Shown: positions 38,665 to 52,322, counted from the first letter of the stretch. The stretch is DNA of 64,000 bases from Ridgeia piscesae (GCA_025642075.2 JAODUO010000430.1:1-64000); one strand, 5' to 3'. The notes: generated by a model not told the origin, from the letters alone. Numbers and translations: made by a program.

Positions 38665-39471
38665 TACATTAGTATTTAGAAAATGCGAAGTTACGTGCGT
38701 TATTTTAAATATCAGTGAAGCGAATTGAAGACAATTAAGCCACTCCCACGTATCTGTTCTTGGTGGTTGACGGATAAGATTCTTTTATGATCTCTCGGAG
38801 TCAAATGACGGGGACCGTCGAACGACTGTCCTTATCGCACCTGGGACGCGCTGCTCACATTATGTCCTGTGCGTAGGTTGTGGATCGCTTACACTCTCGG
38901 ACACGTTTGTGATGATGATGACGTCGAAGTCGCCGTAATGTGCGTGAATTACGTTACTTAATGTTAGTTCCCTATGGTCATTGCTTGCCGGTATGATAGG
39001 GTCATATAGTGCTTGTCCTTGAGATAGTTGAATTAACTAATTTTATTTCTGTCTGGTATTCTCCGAAGGTATATCAAATAATGTAACGTTTAATTGTATG
39101 TGGCCTACAAAACACATCGGTTTATAATAATATATTAATTATGTAAGATGTAACAAACAAACAACAACGAAATAAACAATCAATGCTAAACATATTGATT
39201 CTTGCACGACTATATGTATGCTATTAGAACCTCTCTTATGACTTAGTAAAGCTTTCAACACATGTTCCTCGCAATATATACGTAGAGAACAGAACAAGAT
39301 GGACATGTAACGAGAACAACACAATGACATGGCCTAATATTTATGATTATATAAGCTTTAATACATAGTATCCTGCAATATTAAATAATTTAACTAATAT
39401 GGACTTAAAACACAAATGTATGAAAACAAAAAAAAAAAATATTAAATTATTTAAATTAAATATAATATTAT

Positions 39472-39563
<92 letters not shown>

Positions 39564-40373
39564 TTAGAGATTTGTTACTACACCATGTACAGGCGACATG
39601 ACGTCACACAAAACCAACAGTCTGATTGGTCAAACATCAAAATTAAGGCAAGAAATTTTGTTAATACATTTTTGTCTGTTCTTCTTCTTCTCTAGTAATC
39701 CACTACCGTTATAAAATGACTACTTGATGGATAACACATTTCCATTGAACGGGTTTACCGCGCGGTAGATTGTCACATGCCTCCGTCTCATATCATCATA
39801 ATTAATCTGAGTAATTGTTTCAAATAATTGTTGAACTGGTCAGGAGCATAAACTACATTCCGTACATATCACTCATAATTATAAAAAACATGTATGAGTG
39901 AAAATGTAAGTATATGTTATATACGTGAGTTTGGCCTTAGACTAGATCGAGTGTCATTATCCTGTGGTGTCTCGTTATGTCTCCCATAACGACTACGATC
40001 TCAACACCTTGTTCTCACCCGTACGTATCGAATCCATGTACTTGTCGTATCAGTTGTTGTCTCAACAGGTCTAACCGCCCAGCACCAGCGGTTCCTCCAG
40101 GCGATTCAATCGTGCAATAACATGGCATTACGACTTATATTCCGCAATCCAGTTTGTTGCATTATACATTCGGAAAATAAATTGTCTTATGCTAAATCAA
40201 ACCTGTTGACTAATTCATGTTCACCTTGAAAGCCCTATGACTATCTACTTGAGTTAATAAAATAATATTATTAGGTCGTTATCACTGTGTTCTTCTCGTT
40301 GTATTTATGTCTTGTTCAGGTTCTAAGATTGCCATATATATTGCCATATTATATATCTTATTCAAGTGTGGTG

Positions 40374-40432
<59 letters not shown>

Positions 40433-40452
40433 TATATATTGATAATCCTGTG

Positions 40453-40525
<73 letters not shown>

Positions 40526-42250
40526 CTCCATTTATTTGCTAATAGCTGCTAGCTTTAGTATAGCGGTCAATATACGTTTTGTCAATATATAAGGCAATCT
40601 TAGAAACTGAACAAGGCGGAAAAACAACGAGAACAACAGTGATAATGACCTAATAATGTATATTGTATTAACTCAAGTAGATAGTCATAAGGCTTTCAAG
40701 ATTAACACTAAATAGTCAACAGGTTTGACTTAGCCTAAGACAGTTGATTTTCCGTAGGAATAATGCAATAAACTGGATTGCGGAATATAAGTCGTAATGC
40801 CATTTTATATGACGATTGAATCGCCTGGAAGCACCGCTGGTGCTGGGCGGTTAGACGTGTTGGGACAACAACTGGTACGACAAATACGTGGATTCGATAC
40901 GTACGGGTGAGAAAAAGGTGTTGAGATCGTAGTCGTTATGGGAGACATAAGGAGACACCACAGGATAATGACACTCGATCTAGTCTAAGGCCAAACTCAC
41001 GTAGATATAATCACATTCTCACTCATACATGTTTTTAGTTATGAGTTATATGTACAGAAATTATTTCTTGATACTGATCAGTTTAAAACATATTGAAGCA
41101 ACTACTCAGATTAATTATGATGACATGAGACAGAGGCATGTGGCAATCTACCGCGCGGTAACCCCCTCAACGGCAATATGTTACCCATGAAGTAGTCATT
41201 TTATAACGGTAGTGGATTATCGAGAGATGAAGAAGAGACAGAATATACTTTTTATCTACAACATACCTTGCCCTAATTGTATTATTTGACCTATCAGACT
41301 GTTGGTTTTGTATGATGTCATATTGCCTACATAGTGTAGACAAGGAAAACGTCAAATTAAAATATTATTTATATATTTCAATATAATGTTCAAATCTGCA
41401 TGCATTTGCATGGTTGCAATAGAATCTGTTGACTATTCGATGTTTATATTTGAAGGCCTTACTTGATTTAATAACATAATCTTATTAAGTTGTGTCACTG
41501 TGTTGTTCTCGTTGTATTTCAACATTGTTATGTTTCTAAGATTGCCTTATATATATTGCTAGGACATATGTTGAAAGGATTATATTGCTAGGACATATGT
41601 TAAAGGTTTACTAAGTCATAAGAGATGCTCTAGTAGTATACACATAGTCGTGCAAGAATCACTATGTTTCGAATTGATTGTTTATTTCGCTGTTGTTTGT
41701 TTGTTACATCTTTAAAAAAAATATTATAAACTAATGTGTTGTGTAGGCCATCTACAATTAAACGTTAAAATATTTGATATACCTTCGGAGAATACCAGCA
41801 GAAATAAAATTCGTTAATTCCACTATATCAAGGACAAGCACTAGATGAACTTATAACACCGGCAAGCACTCACCACAGGGAACTAACATTAAACAACGTA
41901 AATCACGAACATTACGGCGACTTCGTCGTCATCACCGTCACAAACCTGTACGAGAGTGTAAGCGATCCACAACCTACGCACAGGACATAATGTGGCGGCG
42001 CGTCATAGGTGTGGTAAGGACAGTCGTTCGGCGGTGTCCGTCATTTGACTCCAACAGTTCATAAAAGAATCTTGTCCGTCGTCCGCCAAGAACAGATACG
42101 TGGCAGTGTCTTCATAGTCTTTAATTCGCTTCACTGATATTTAAAATAAGACAAGTAACTTCGCATTTTCTAAATACTAATATATGTTTGATGAATCATA
42201 AATGTTGCCTAAAAGCACTTTGTCGTTTCATATTTCCGTTTCTCATTTTA
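38665..42250. repeat. Large imperfect inverted repeat centred near 40440
   Basis: Minus-oriented 38665-40370 and plus-oriented 40570-42250 are diverged inverted copies. Examples: the GGTATTCTCCGAAGGTATAT segment near 39057 pairs with ATATACCTTCGGAGAATACC near 41780; CCAGCACCAGCGG near 40080 pairs with CCGCTGGTGCTGG near 40844; ACATGACGTCACAC near 39595 pairs with its diverged mirror near 41320. The middle is (AT)n at 40375-40525, and another (AT)n is at 39470-39560 in one arm only. The left arm overlaps the perfect palindrome, giving a plus-minus-plus nest. Confidence 0.8.
38675..38985 (-). promoter_or_regulatory. Orphan promoter copy in the right palindrome arm (dead)
   Basis: Mirror image of 38330-38640 with the same missing TATA box and the same AT donor. 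Confidence 0.7.
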
Positions 42251-42546
42251 ATATGTTCAGGTACGCTAAAAAATCGCTTCATCGCATATCCTAGCTAATA
42301 ATATCGTATCTTGTCGTAGCGTAGCATATTGTATCGTAGCGTTGTGTAGTGGAGCGTAACGCAGTGTTGTGTATTTAAGTGTAGTGTATTTTTGTATAAT
42401 GTAGTGTACAGCAGACTGGTGTAGTGTATTGTAATGCTTTCTAAATAACGTAGTGAATGGCTGTGTAATATAAGATAAAATCTAGCATAATAGTACATAA
42501 CATAACAGTGAAATGTTCCGTGCAGGGCGACTGAACGGAGTCAAGA
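41860..42546 (+). pseudogene. Deletion relic: dead promoter, leader, intron 1, intron 7, start of exon 8
   Basis: 41860-42120 is promoter and leader (GTGTGGTAAGGACAG, no TATA box; donor ATACGTG). Intron 1 runs to the exon 2 acceptor TATGTTCAG at 42260. There it jumps to the intron that precedes exon 8 (CGTAGCGTAATGT-type sequence) and ends with the acceptor TGCAG and the first 21 bases of exon 8 (GGCGACTGAACGGAGTCAAG, 42526-42546). Exons 2-7 and 9 are absent. Confidence 0.75.
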
Positions 42547-44178
42547 ATAGTATAGCAGCTTAATGAATGAGAGCAGACCCGTTCTAAGTAGTGGTTAGTT
42601 CTCAGCGAGTGCGTCGTTTCCAGCTTTTACAAATATGCGCTGTTTGTTTCAGGGCAAATCGGTTTAGTCCTAGTTGGGATAGAGTTGTTGAATAATAGAA
42701 TTAATGTCACGACGATTGCTAAAATAAATCCGTTTTATAATCCACAATATTGGCGAAAGGTGATTTTGTTTTAAGTTGTTGCCGACACTATTAAAACTTA
42801 TTAAAACTACTTGCACAAATAGTTGGCAAATTCGATAGGTTACTGTATAAATATTCGTTTTTAGTGATTCAGACTATGCACGACAAACTATATCAGTAAC
42901 TCCTTGCGTTTAATCTGTCCAAGGCTACACCAGGTGTGTATTCGAGGTAAATAAAATATCCCACGCAGGGAAGTAAAAAATAAATGTGAACGCACCGAGT
43001 TAACGATCTGTATTTTATTATAAACCTCTACATAGGCATTGTACGTAACAGTCACAACAACGATATATGTCTGTGTATAGGGAGTGTTCGTGTATGTGTG
43101 TGTGATAGGTGGAATGTGCGTGCACATTCATTCGAATCTGTGTGTGTATGTGTGTTTGTATCTTTGCGTATATGTGTCATGTATGGATGATTATTTTCAA
43201 TGAAACAATTGTAATTTTTATTATTGTATTCCAACTAGTTTCATCCGAAATTCGTCTCGCATCCATATGTTGATTTCTATGTCATGAATGTTTCACAGCA
43301 ACTAGTTGTGTTGTATGGGCCCTTCAAGTTAATTAACTATATAATAAATAAGTAAGTAAGTAAGCAATTTTAAAACTTCTATAGCGCCTGTACCCTTCAA
43401 AATTCAAGCTCATAAGCCCAACAAACAAATCATTTAGTGTAATCATAAATGGGGTCAGGTAAGAGTGGAGAACGGAACCGCCGAGACGTTATGGTAGTAT
43501 TATGGTTTTTTTTAATTAAGGCGCGTAAGAATATAATTGAAAACAACAAAACAATATTTTTAGAGCAATCGTCCTGTTACCGAATAATATATTAATATGG
43601 CCAGATATATAAGGCATAATATGAGATGTCTACATATTCAATGACGTAGTGTATAGTAATCATACAACATGCTTTGCCCTGAAAAAACGATATATCTTTG
43701 CTATATGCTATGTAACGGTACTGCTTTGTAACGTCAACTCGTTCTCCACCAATACGAATAGAACACGTACGCGAGGAGTGCAGAAGAGTTCAGGATCAAA
43801 ATTCACAAGTAAATATGTTTGATTTGTCACATTTCACACGATCAATACATTTAATGGTTCACACACAAAAATACTATGGTTACCACACCCTACACATTTC
43901 ACGAAGAAAGTGATACCTCAAGCGTGGTTCACATGGCACATATATTTACATTGTTACACCTGATCACGAATCGCAAAACGAAATCAAAATAATACAAACG
44001 ACGAGTAATGCACAATAGTCTTGGCTATAATACTATGTGAAGCAGGCTGTGATGTGTAGACGTTAGTACTCTTGACATTTAAATAACTCCAATTAAGATT
44101 AGGACAAACTAAACGAGTTGGCATAACTTAGGAACATATGAAATATTATATTAATGCGATTAACTTTGTAACATTAAC

Positions 44179-44214
<36 letters not shown>

Positions 44215-44880
44215 CCAAATGTACGCTTGAAGCACTATGTTTAGCACTAAATGTTTGTTTGTTACATTGTAAAACATTCATATATAATAACTGTTTTCAT
44301 TAATTACGTTTAGATGGTCCAATGCACATTATTATAGTATGAAAGAATATGGAAAGCACAGTGATGTTCATCTGGACAAAATACATATTTCAGACTAGTG
44401 CTTAGTCATGAAACTATTAGTACATGCACACAATATTGAGCAAATGCTACATTGTTCCTGGATGGAACTATGTCAAGGAGGCGTACATTGAAGATAGACA
44501 TTGCTATATGCTATGGCGTGATATGGGGAAACATAACCATGTTCCAGTCGGTGAATTAATGTTGAAACTAGGTAAAAAAAAAACTTCTGCTTAAACATTG
44601 CCAACAACGTGAAGATATGGCTCGAGCAGATGTCATGGCTAAATCCAGGCAAACTGCAGAGTTTGTAAATTGTAAATAGACTTAGCGCTACATAGGTGTA
44701 TATACTTATTTTTATTTGTAATGATATACACATTGTGGAATGCTTGTTCAATAAAGTGTAATGGCAACATTAAGCAGTTGTTAGCTAAAACGGGATGCTC
44801 AGGCTTTTGTGTGAATATATGGCTCGAGTAGATCCCACGGCTAAATCCAGGCAAATTACAGACCATTAGGAAATAGCATG
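42547..44880. other. Spacer upstream of copy 3
   Basis: 42560-43400 duplicates 18220-19060, and 43510-43640 is a third piece of the RTE-like remnant. 44220-44880 resembles the 5' flank of copy 2. (AT)n is at 44178-44210. A 170-bp spaced direct repeat with GGCTCGAG and GGCTAAATCCAGGCAAA occurs at 44619-44655 and 44820-44857. No gene is seen. Confidence 0.55.
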
Positions 44881-44895
44881 CGTCACAAGTGTGGG

Positions 44896-44980
44896 TACAT
44901 AAGGACAGTCGTTCGGCGGTGTCCGTCATTCGACTTCGACAGTTCTTAGAAGAATCTCACCCGTCGTCCGCCAAGACCAG
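44896..44980 (+). promoter_or_regulatory. Promoter and exon 1 of copy 3, weakened TATA box
   Basis: TACATAAGG at 44896-44904 replaces TATATAAGG. The likely start A is at 44928, and the leader ends CCAAGACCAG before an intact donor GTACGTG at 44981. Transcription may still occur at a low level; this is inference. Confidence 0.6.
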
Positions 44981-45477
44981 GTACGTGAGAGTGGCTTAAT
45001 TGTATTTAATTCGTTTCACCGATATTTAAATAAAAACAAGTAACTTCGCAAGTTCTAAATACTAATGGATGTTAAATATACATAACGTTTTCTTTCTAAG
45101 GTTTGTCTGGTAGCACTTCGTGATTTCATATTACCATTTGTCATTTTCTTTTTTCAGCATATCAGTATGAATGGATAATTTCTTGTCGCCGTCCTATCAG
45201 AGATGGTTCTCCGGGCCGGTAAGTGTGCATTGTTACATTCTTAGCCATAACGTATTTGTGGTAGAATGACCCAATATAACAAATGATGAATCGATACAGT
45301 GCAATACAACAACACGTTCACATGGACTCGTTGATGGGATGTGAATTAGTCGTCAAAAGAAGAGTGTGAATGTTTTTTTTAAATGGCAACAATGTTCAAC
45401 TATATAGGTATTATGCAAGATGTATTATTGCGGTAGATTACAATTTGATACTAACATAATTCGATAAACAGATATGT

Positions 45478-45552
45478 TTATGTGTGTATGTGTGTGCGCG
45501 TGTATGTGTGCGTGCGTGCGTGCGTGCGTGCGTGCGTCCATGCGTGCGTGTG
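45478..45552 (+). repeat. TG/GCGTGCGT microsatellite, intron 2 of copy 3
   Basis: Only about 75 bp, against about 490 bp in copy 1 and 800 bp in copy 2. Confidence 0.85.
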
Positions 45553-47899
45553 TCCAAATGTCCAAATGTACTCGTGAGCACTCAACGCTGTATTCTCGTC
45601 CGTCAGCCGCCGATTTCGGGCCGTGGACGTCCTATAGAGACTGCGTGTGCGATCTGAAGAGAGACGTACAGAAGCCGTGTTTGCGAGTCGGGGCCTTGTG
45701 TGGGCGACTACGAGGAGAGCGATGACTGCGCCTGTGTCCCCTTGAACGCTGCAGGTATGTATGTTATGTCATATGACAGACAACATTTTGTGGGAACGGT
45801 CTAACTTATGATACCATTGATAATCATAATATTTATAGAAATATTATACGTAAAATAAACAAAATACCAATAGTATATGCGTTGATAAAAATACTGACTA
45901 CTATAATGCAGTTTCATTTAAGTTTGATTATAACGTTGCGATTATTTCTCCATTCGCGGTGTAGTTGACTGTCCGATGGTGTCCGGCGCCGACAGCGTCT
46001 ATGGCCTGCTGGGTGACCCGTGCAACTGTCAGAACTACTACCAGTGCGAATACAACACAACGACGGAACAGTTCATCGCTATCCAGCGAAGTTGCAACCC
46101 GTGTGAGATTTGGGATCAGGAAGTCCTCACCTGTGTCAGGGATGAGAGCAAGGGAGACTGCACTTTCTTCCCCACCACCCAGGGAATTGGTGAGTTTGTA
46201 GAAACGTCTTAATCTATCTTTTCTCTCAATGTCGATTAGTACAGAAGATATTCCTAAACAAGAACAGTTTGGGGACCTTATAGACGCATACCTAGACACA
46301 GAGTAACATGCAATCCAACAACTTTAAACGATAATAACAATGACTTTTTTCTGTATTGTATTAATTGTTGGTACACAAAATTATGTTTACATTTTTGTGA
46401 TTCTTGGTTGTAACTTAGCGTGCTTTCCAACAATGCATTGAGCTGCTCCTACTGCTCGTTACAGGCGAGTGCCCACTGGGAGAGGCGGACAACGCCGCAC
46501 AGTTCATCCTGGGCAACGAGACCATGGACTGTGCACCAGGCACTACTTTCAACTTCACTCTGTGCACGTGTATCAGAATTGTACCATGTAAGTATTATTA
46601 TTATTTATCTAAATGTTTAGATGTGACATGCATTAAAGATTCATTTCTAACTATGAGACAACAATTATGCACCTGTTTTGAAACATTGATTTACCACTCC
46701 CTGCTGAAAGAACCTGGGTGTGTTTTATTATAAAATGTAACTGAAATCGATGTTTCGATGTGTCGTTGGAGAACTTGTAACGCACTGATTATTTATGTGT
46801 TTTATTCAAAAACAATACGTGTAGTTTGCCACAACTTCGAAGCATTTTGATATTCGAGACATATGTGAAACAAATTATTATCCAAATATTAATATATGTT
46901 GCCGTTAAGATTTGTTTAATTGTAGAAACAACGGTCTTGTCTAAGTTCTGTATAAATACATTTATTGCGTGGTGTTTACAGTTTTGCAATAATTGCTTTA
47001 ACGTATTGCACGACTGTGCTTAATTGGCATGTAATAACTCTCGGCTAATATAAGAATATAGCTGTATCCTTTAGAAGACAAAACACGAATATCTGAAGAT
47101 GCTAAATGTAAGTGAAGTATACGTTTTCGTTCGTAGATATCCCAGAGATGGAGGATATCACCCGTGTGATGTTCGAAGATGACTCTTCCATCACGGCCTC
47201 ACATGGTCTGTGGCTCTTAAACCAGAACGTCGAGCTCACCAGCGACGGTTGTATGTGCGGTTTCTTCAACAGCACCGCCGAGTCCAAGTTGGAACTCGCT
47301 CTCGACCGCTTCGAGTCGTTCTCCGTGAGTCTCTTCTTCAAGAGATCGGTCGGTGTCTCTTGCATCTCTGGTAGACAACTCCGAGTGCATCATTGACGGA
47401 TCCGTCGTTGCCAAGTCTGCTGCTAGTGACGCATTGGGCTACTTCGCAAATGAGAATGGCACCTAGGCTGAATTCGTTTCTCCTGTAAATATTCAATAAT
47501 TCCGCCGTATTTAATTGTGTAAGTGTTTCAGTGGGTTGCCAATAGTAATGAATGCTAATATGTGGCATAACGGAATCTATATCGGTGGAATGTTGACGCC
47601 AAAATAACTTAGACCGAGATCGATATCTGCAATGTAGAATATTGGTATACCTTTCAATACATTCAAAGTAATGTAATGATATATGCCAAACTTACTGCGG
47701 TAAGTAAAATTAAAGAAAACGTTTGCATCTCTGCACTGTTATACTATTAACCAGAATAGTCTTAGATTACCGATGTGTTGATGTTTGCTCCAGGCTGCTG
47801 AAGACACATGGAACCAACTCGTGATGGCATTCGACGGTGAAGACGCTTCGTTCTACCTGAACAAGGATCTCTTCAAAACAGGGAAACTCGGTGGTACGT

Positions 47900-50000
47900 T
47901 GTGTCATGATACAGTCATACCAGCTTTGATCTGGGTTTGTAAACAGCTAGCGCCTGAGTGAACTTAAACCTTTGATCCGTAACGTTTTACCACATGGTGC
48001 GTTTAATAGATTGATCCTTCAAACAATGTGTACAGTAGGAAGATGAAACCTCAACATGTATTAATGTTAAAGCTGCTCCCTCCACTCGTTCGCTAATCGC
48101 CAAACCGGTTCTTTTATGACTAGATGTGTAATGTGTTAATAGTTTAACTAGTATGCACAGTCAGTTAATTTTAAAAATGCGTACTTGTCATTTTTTAATC
48201 GTAAAAAGACTCGCCGTTACACCGGGTATAAAAGAGCGAGTAGTCGGTGGCTAATTCACTCTTGTGAACGTCTACTCGACGCGGATTCTCTAACTTGTAA
48301 GATTATAATAATTATAAGTACTTCTGACAGTGTCACTGACAAGGCAAGCCAGTTTGAGTTGACAGTCGCCATCAATATCGCTCGGCATCACTCAGCCAGA
48401 CACAACCTGTGTTAATATGTACCGGTATTGTATTTGATCTTGTTAATAAACTTAGTAATTGCGAAAGTACATATCGAGAGAGAATAGATGACGTGAGGGA
48501 CGAAATGATAAATAAAATTGACATGGGGGACTGGTAGTAGCTCTTGTTGGTCGGGCAAGAAGCGTTGTATTTTTAGGGGGAGCATCCGTTATCTCGTGTG
48601 ACAGAACGTCAAACGGAGAATTATATTATATTTCACAATTATTAAAACAGTGTTTTGTGACTCACATTTCAGTACTATTACTGAATTTTTTTGATTTCCA
48701 TTATATTTTATGCAAACTAATTTAGATTTTTATGACAACGATGATTGATGGTGATGAATTTAGTCAATAAAAACATGAAAATTAAATGTTAATATAATAC
48801 TATTATACGTGTACACTATATCATGCAAGTATTACGTATAACATTCTTGCACTTGTTTCCATTGTAGTCAATGATGCCTGGCTGTAGTCTATGTACCTGG
48901 TTCCTTTCAACCCACACGTGCCAGGTGTTTTCACATATTTATCAAGATTTTAATCACAGCAGTATATGAATGCATAATATATTCGAATTATAATATTGCT
49001 ACAGGCCACACTTCAATGCAAAAGTTAGACAAGGCAGAGGAGGGGCTAAGATTAAGTTAGTCACATGGGTATGGCAGATGGCTCATATCTGATCAATCCA
49101 GGTAATTTAAACATTTTAACAATCAACAACGTATACATTTTCAAAATAGTTTAATATGTCCATTTAAATACACATTTGTTATCATTCGCATATTATCTTG
49201 AACATGAAAGTCTAGAATGACCTTTGCACTTGTATAATGCATATTATACGCAGTGTGTCAACACAGACATTAATGCACATACGCAGATCAATTCTAAAAA
49301 TTACCTTCAAAATGGTGCATTCTGAAGGATGTTTTAACTTATTCCCTTGGAAATATAGAGGAAACAAATGCACAGCTACAAGTTTAAACATGTTTATAGC
49401 AAGAAATACCTATGAGGTGGCCATCCTGGCATAATTTGAGCAAATTTGCTTAGAAAAACACTGAGGTGGTCCACCTCACTCATCATATAGCAGGGAAAAT
49501 ACTGCAGCGATGACTCGAGAAATCAATAATGCAGTGTTGAAGAAGGTAGACATACATATTATGAATGCTTGAATATTTTCTGGGGGGAATGTGCTGTTGG
49601 CATAACAATAACCTTTTTTGTCATTTCCAAAATTTGCTTCGACCAGACAACGTCACATATTCATGTTTGACATAAAATATCAAAAATGAATATGTGTACA
49701 TCATGTAGTAGTTATTACATGACATCATTATTTACTCCCAACTCCACTACCATGATGCATGTTTTTTGTTTACTGAAATTGAATACATGCTTTTCTTTAC
49801 AGGTCAACAAGAAACTGAACAATGCTTACTACCACTAGACAGCCAAAGTCAATACCATGGTAATATAATTGTTTTATTCGTGTTATAAAATTTACATGCC
49901 CACATTTTATATAAACATTACTCAGACCTGATAACAATCGTGTATGTCAGTATAATTACTTTACACGCGGTAGCCCAGCCAACAGTCACTGGTAAATGCA
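47900..50000. other. Replacement sequence where exon 8 of copy 3 should be
   Basis: Not similar to the matching part of copies 1 and 2. 48180-48480 has a TATA box (GGGTATAAAAGAGCG near 48227) and an AATAAA (TTAATAAACTTAG near 48443) spaced as in a retroelement LTR, so a solo-LTR-like fragment is possible. Homology to intron 8 resumes near 49970 (GTAGCCCAGCCAACAGTCAC). Confidence 0.4.
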
Positions 50001-50697
50001 AAGGATGCTTCAAAATTCAAAACACCGCTAGTCCGTCATATCCAACATCATTGGCGCGATACACAATTGAGATTTGCCAGTTATAAAACGAAAACTGAAG
50101 AAGTTAGTGCTGTCCATGTTAACAAAGTAACGGTTCCTAAAATATAATGTTATATATGATATGCTATTCTGTCAAAAGCTGTTTGCCTCGTCATTTGACA
50201 TTAACAGCGAAAATAAATCTGCAGTAACCTTTTTAACATAATTATGTTTAATTATGTTGCCGCCAATTTTAATATGGCTCTTTTTTCTTAACTACTTTAA
50301 TTATAAATTTGATATAATATTGTTATGTTGAGCGCAGAATGTTTAGTTTCTATGCATTAACTTACTGGGGGTGTTGACTCTTCTAATAATGTGTTGCTTC
50401 TGTCGACAGATATGTATCGTGAAGGGTGCTATGGACCAGGCTTGTGTAGAACTTCTGTACGACAACCCAAGCGTGTGTGTTCCGAAGGGCCATAAATATA
50501 GATAACGCACGATTGAACAAACGAAAACGACTCTAGCGTAATCATCGAAATAAATTGCATTTACAAAATCTCACTATAATTGCGTCTGTTTTTATATATA
50601 TTGTTATCACATTGAGAGCGTTTTGTTTCACTTAAGGGAGAATTTGGACCAGTATAACGCCTGAGAAAGAATAAATAAACACTGTGGTACTACATCT

Positions 50698-50915
<218 letters not shown>

Positions 50916-50919
50916 TGGT

Positions 50920-51870
50920 TTTTAACCAGTAGGTTTTTGACAACGTTTTTGCATACTTATGTTTATCATTAACGATCATACAGCATTTTTATCAAAGAGG
51001 CACTTCCAACTAAATGAAAACATGGAAAAGTATTTTTTTCACAGGGGCCCGTATACAACGGGATTCCATTCAGAATAGCACACCGGCCCCCACTTTAGGT
51101 GACTCATACCACACGGCACGCGAAGCCTAATAGGGCCTGCAAGTTGGTCACGACACATGGCGTGACTCCGCGCGACTGGAGCTTATTGGGGACTAAGCGA
51201 GACTAATTCGGGACTGGACACAAAAATAATATTCTAACGATGGATGACAATTGTAGCTAACGACTGATGAATACTAGGAAAATCAGTTCATAAATATCTT
51301 GTGTTATATGTTTCTTATCTTAAATTTCCGATTTAATATTGAGTTTATCACACTATCATAGGCACATAGCGATTTACGTAGACGTAGACGTTGTGCAGAT
51401 AATCGACACGATGCTAAGCTGTATGTGTCTTTTACGGGATTTGCGTTTACATTGCTGTACGTTGTGGTTTCGATAAGCACTTATATCTGACAAGTTGTCT
51501 AAATGCACATAATCATAACACATGTATACGTTTGGCCCAAACAGATTGTACTGCGCGAAAGCTGGCTCTCTTCATTATTAGTCAAAATGGCGAAACACAA
51601 GTACTTGCCGCTATTGCCATGGCAACCACCATAATAATGGGTTAAAATTCATGATTTCCGTGATAATTGTCACCGGCAAAATGTTCCACTACTTCTGCTT
51701 GTAATAATCCTTCGGACAATATAACTGAAATACGCTATTTCGGGAGAGTTCGATTATTTCGACCAAAACAAAACAAAGTCCTATATGTTAACATGGAGTA
51801 TATGGACCTCCTGCCCCCAACTGCCCCCAGCCTCGTTTTCGCGCGCGAGACTTGCACGCCCTGTAGAACT
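50920..51870. other. Spacer, no gene seen
   Basis: Unique-looking sequence. Only short open frames without recognisable domains. Confidence 0.45.
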
Positions 51871-51975
51871 GGTTCGTTGTCTCGCTTACATTTATCCGGG
51901 CGTTATATTTTATCCGGGTGATGTTTCTGCGCATGATCGTACCTCTGGGAATGTGTATTTAGCACCAAATACGAC

Positions 51976-52322
51976 TGTCGCGCTTACATTTATCCGGGCG
52001 TTATATTGTATGTGGGTGATGTTGATGTGCATACACAATAAAATGTTTGTTTTCTGTAAACCTAAACAGTTTCTGTCGTAAAACAGTTTCGTCTCGACGC
52101 ATACGTCACGTGACGTCACTCTTACGATTCTGAAATATGAAAGCCGCAAACTATAATTATATACTCTGGTTATGACGCTCATGTTTCGACAAAAACCGAA
52201 ACATAATTTACTGGATATGTTTGATCACTATCCGATCGACTGGCGCCAAATGTTGTGCTTTATATTTTCACATAAGCATCACCCGGACAAAATATAATGC
52301 CCGGATACATGTAAGCGCGACA
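51976..52322. mobile_element. Foldback/MITE-like element, about 46-bp inverted ends
   Basis: The left end TGTCGCGCTTACATTTATCC is mirrored by GGATACATGTAAGCGCGACA on the right. The inverted similarity continues through the CCGGGCGTTATATT and GGGTGATG parts. A further direct copy of the left end is at 51879-51921. No clear target duplication is visible. Confidence 0.6.

Larger units (their letters stand above)
37976..39340. repeat. Perfect or near-perfect palindrome, 670-bp arms
   Basis: Left arm 37976-38650 and right arm 38665-39340 are reverse complements. Identical 63-codon frames at 37985-38176 (plus) and 39139-39330 (minus) lie exactly symmetrically around 38657.5, so there is no net indel. 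The spacer is about 14 bp (TATTAGTAGTAATG). Each arm holds an orphan copy of the gene-family promoter and leader, pointing at each other. Confidence 0.93.
45158..50505 (+). pseudogene. Family copy 3, disabled
   Basis: Recognisable exons are 45158-45218, 45607-45754, 45965-46189, 46465-46587, 47137-47484, 47794-47893 and 50410-50505. Lesions: codon 4 is TAA (45176-45178, TCA in the other copies); exon 3 is 148 nt instead of 144, a 4-bp gain and frameshift after LKR, and it has lost a TSP1 Trp (WTSYRDC); exon 6 is 29 nt shorter, with a net 5-bp loss after GVS and a TAG at 47463-47465; exon 8 is not found between 47893 and 50410. Exons 4 and 5 are intact. The last exon is extended past the usual stop (VCVPKGHKYR). 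Splice sites are mostly still GT-AG, so the decay looks fairly recent. Polyadenylation context CATCGAAATAAATTGCAT follows at about 50545. Confidence 0.85.
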
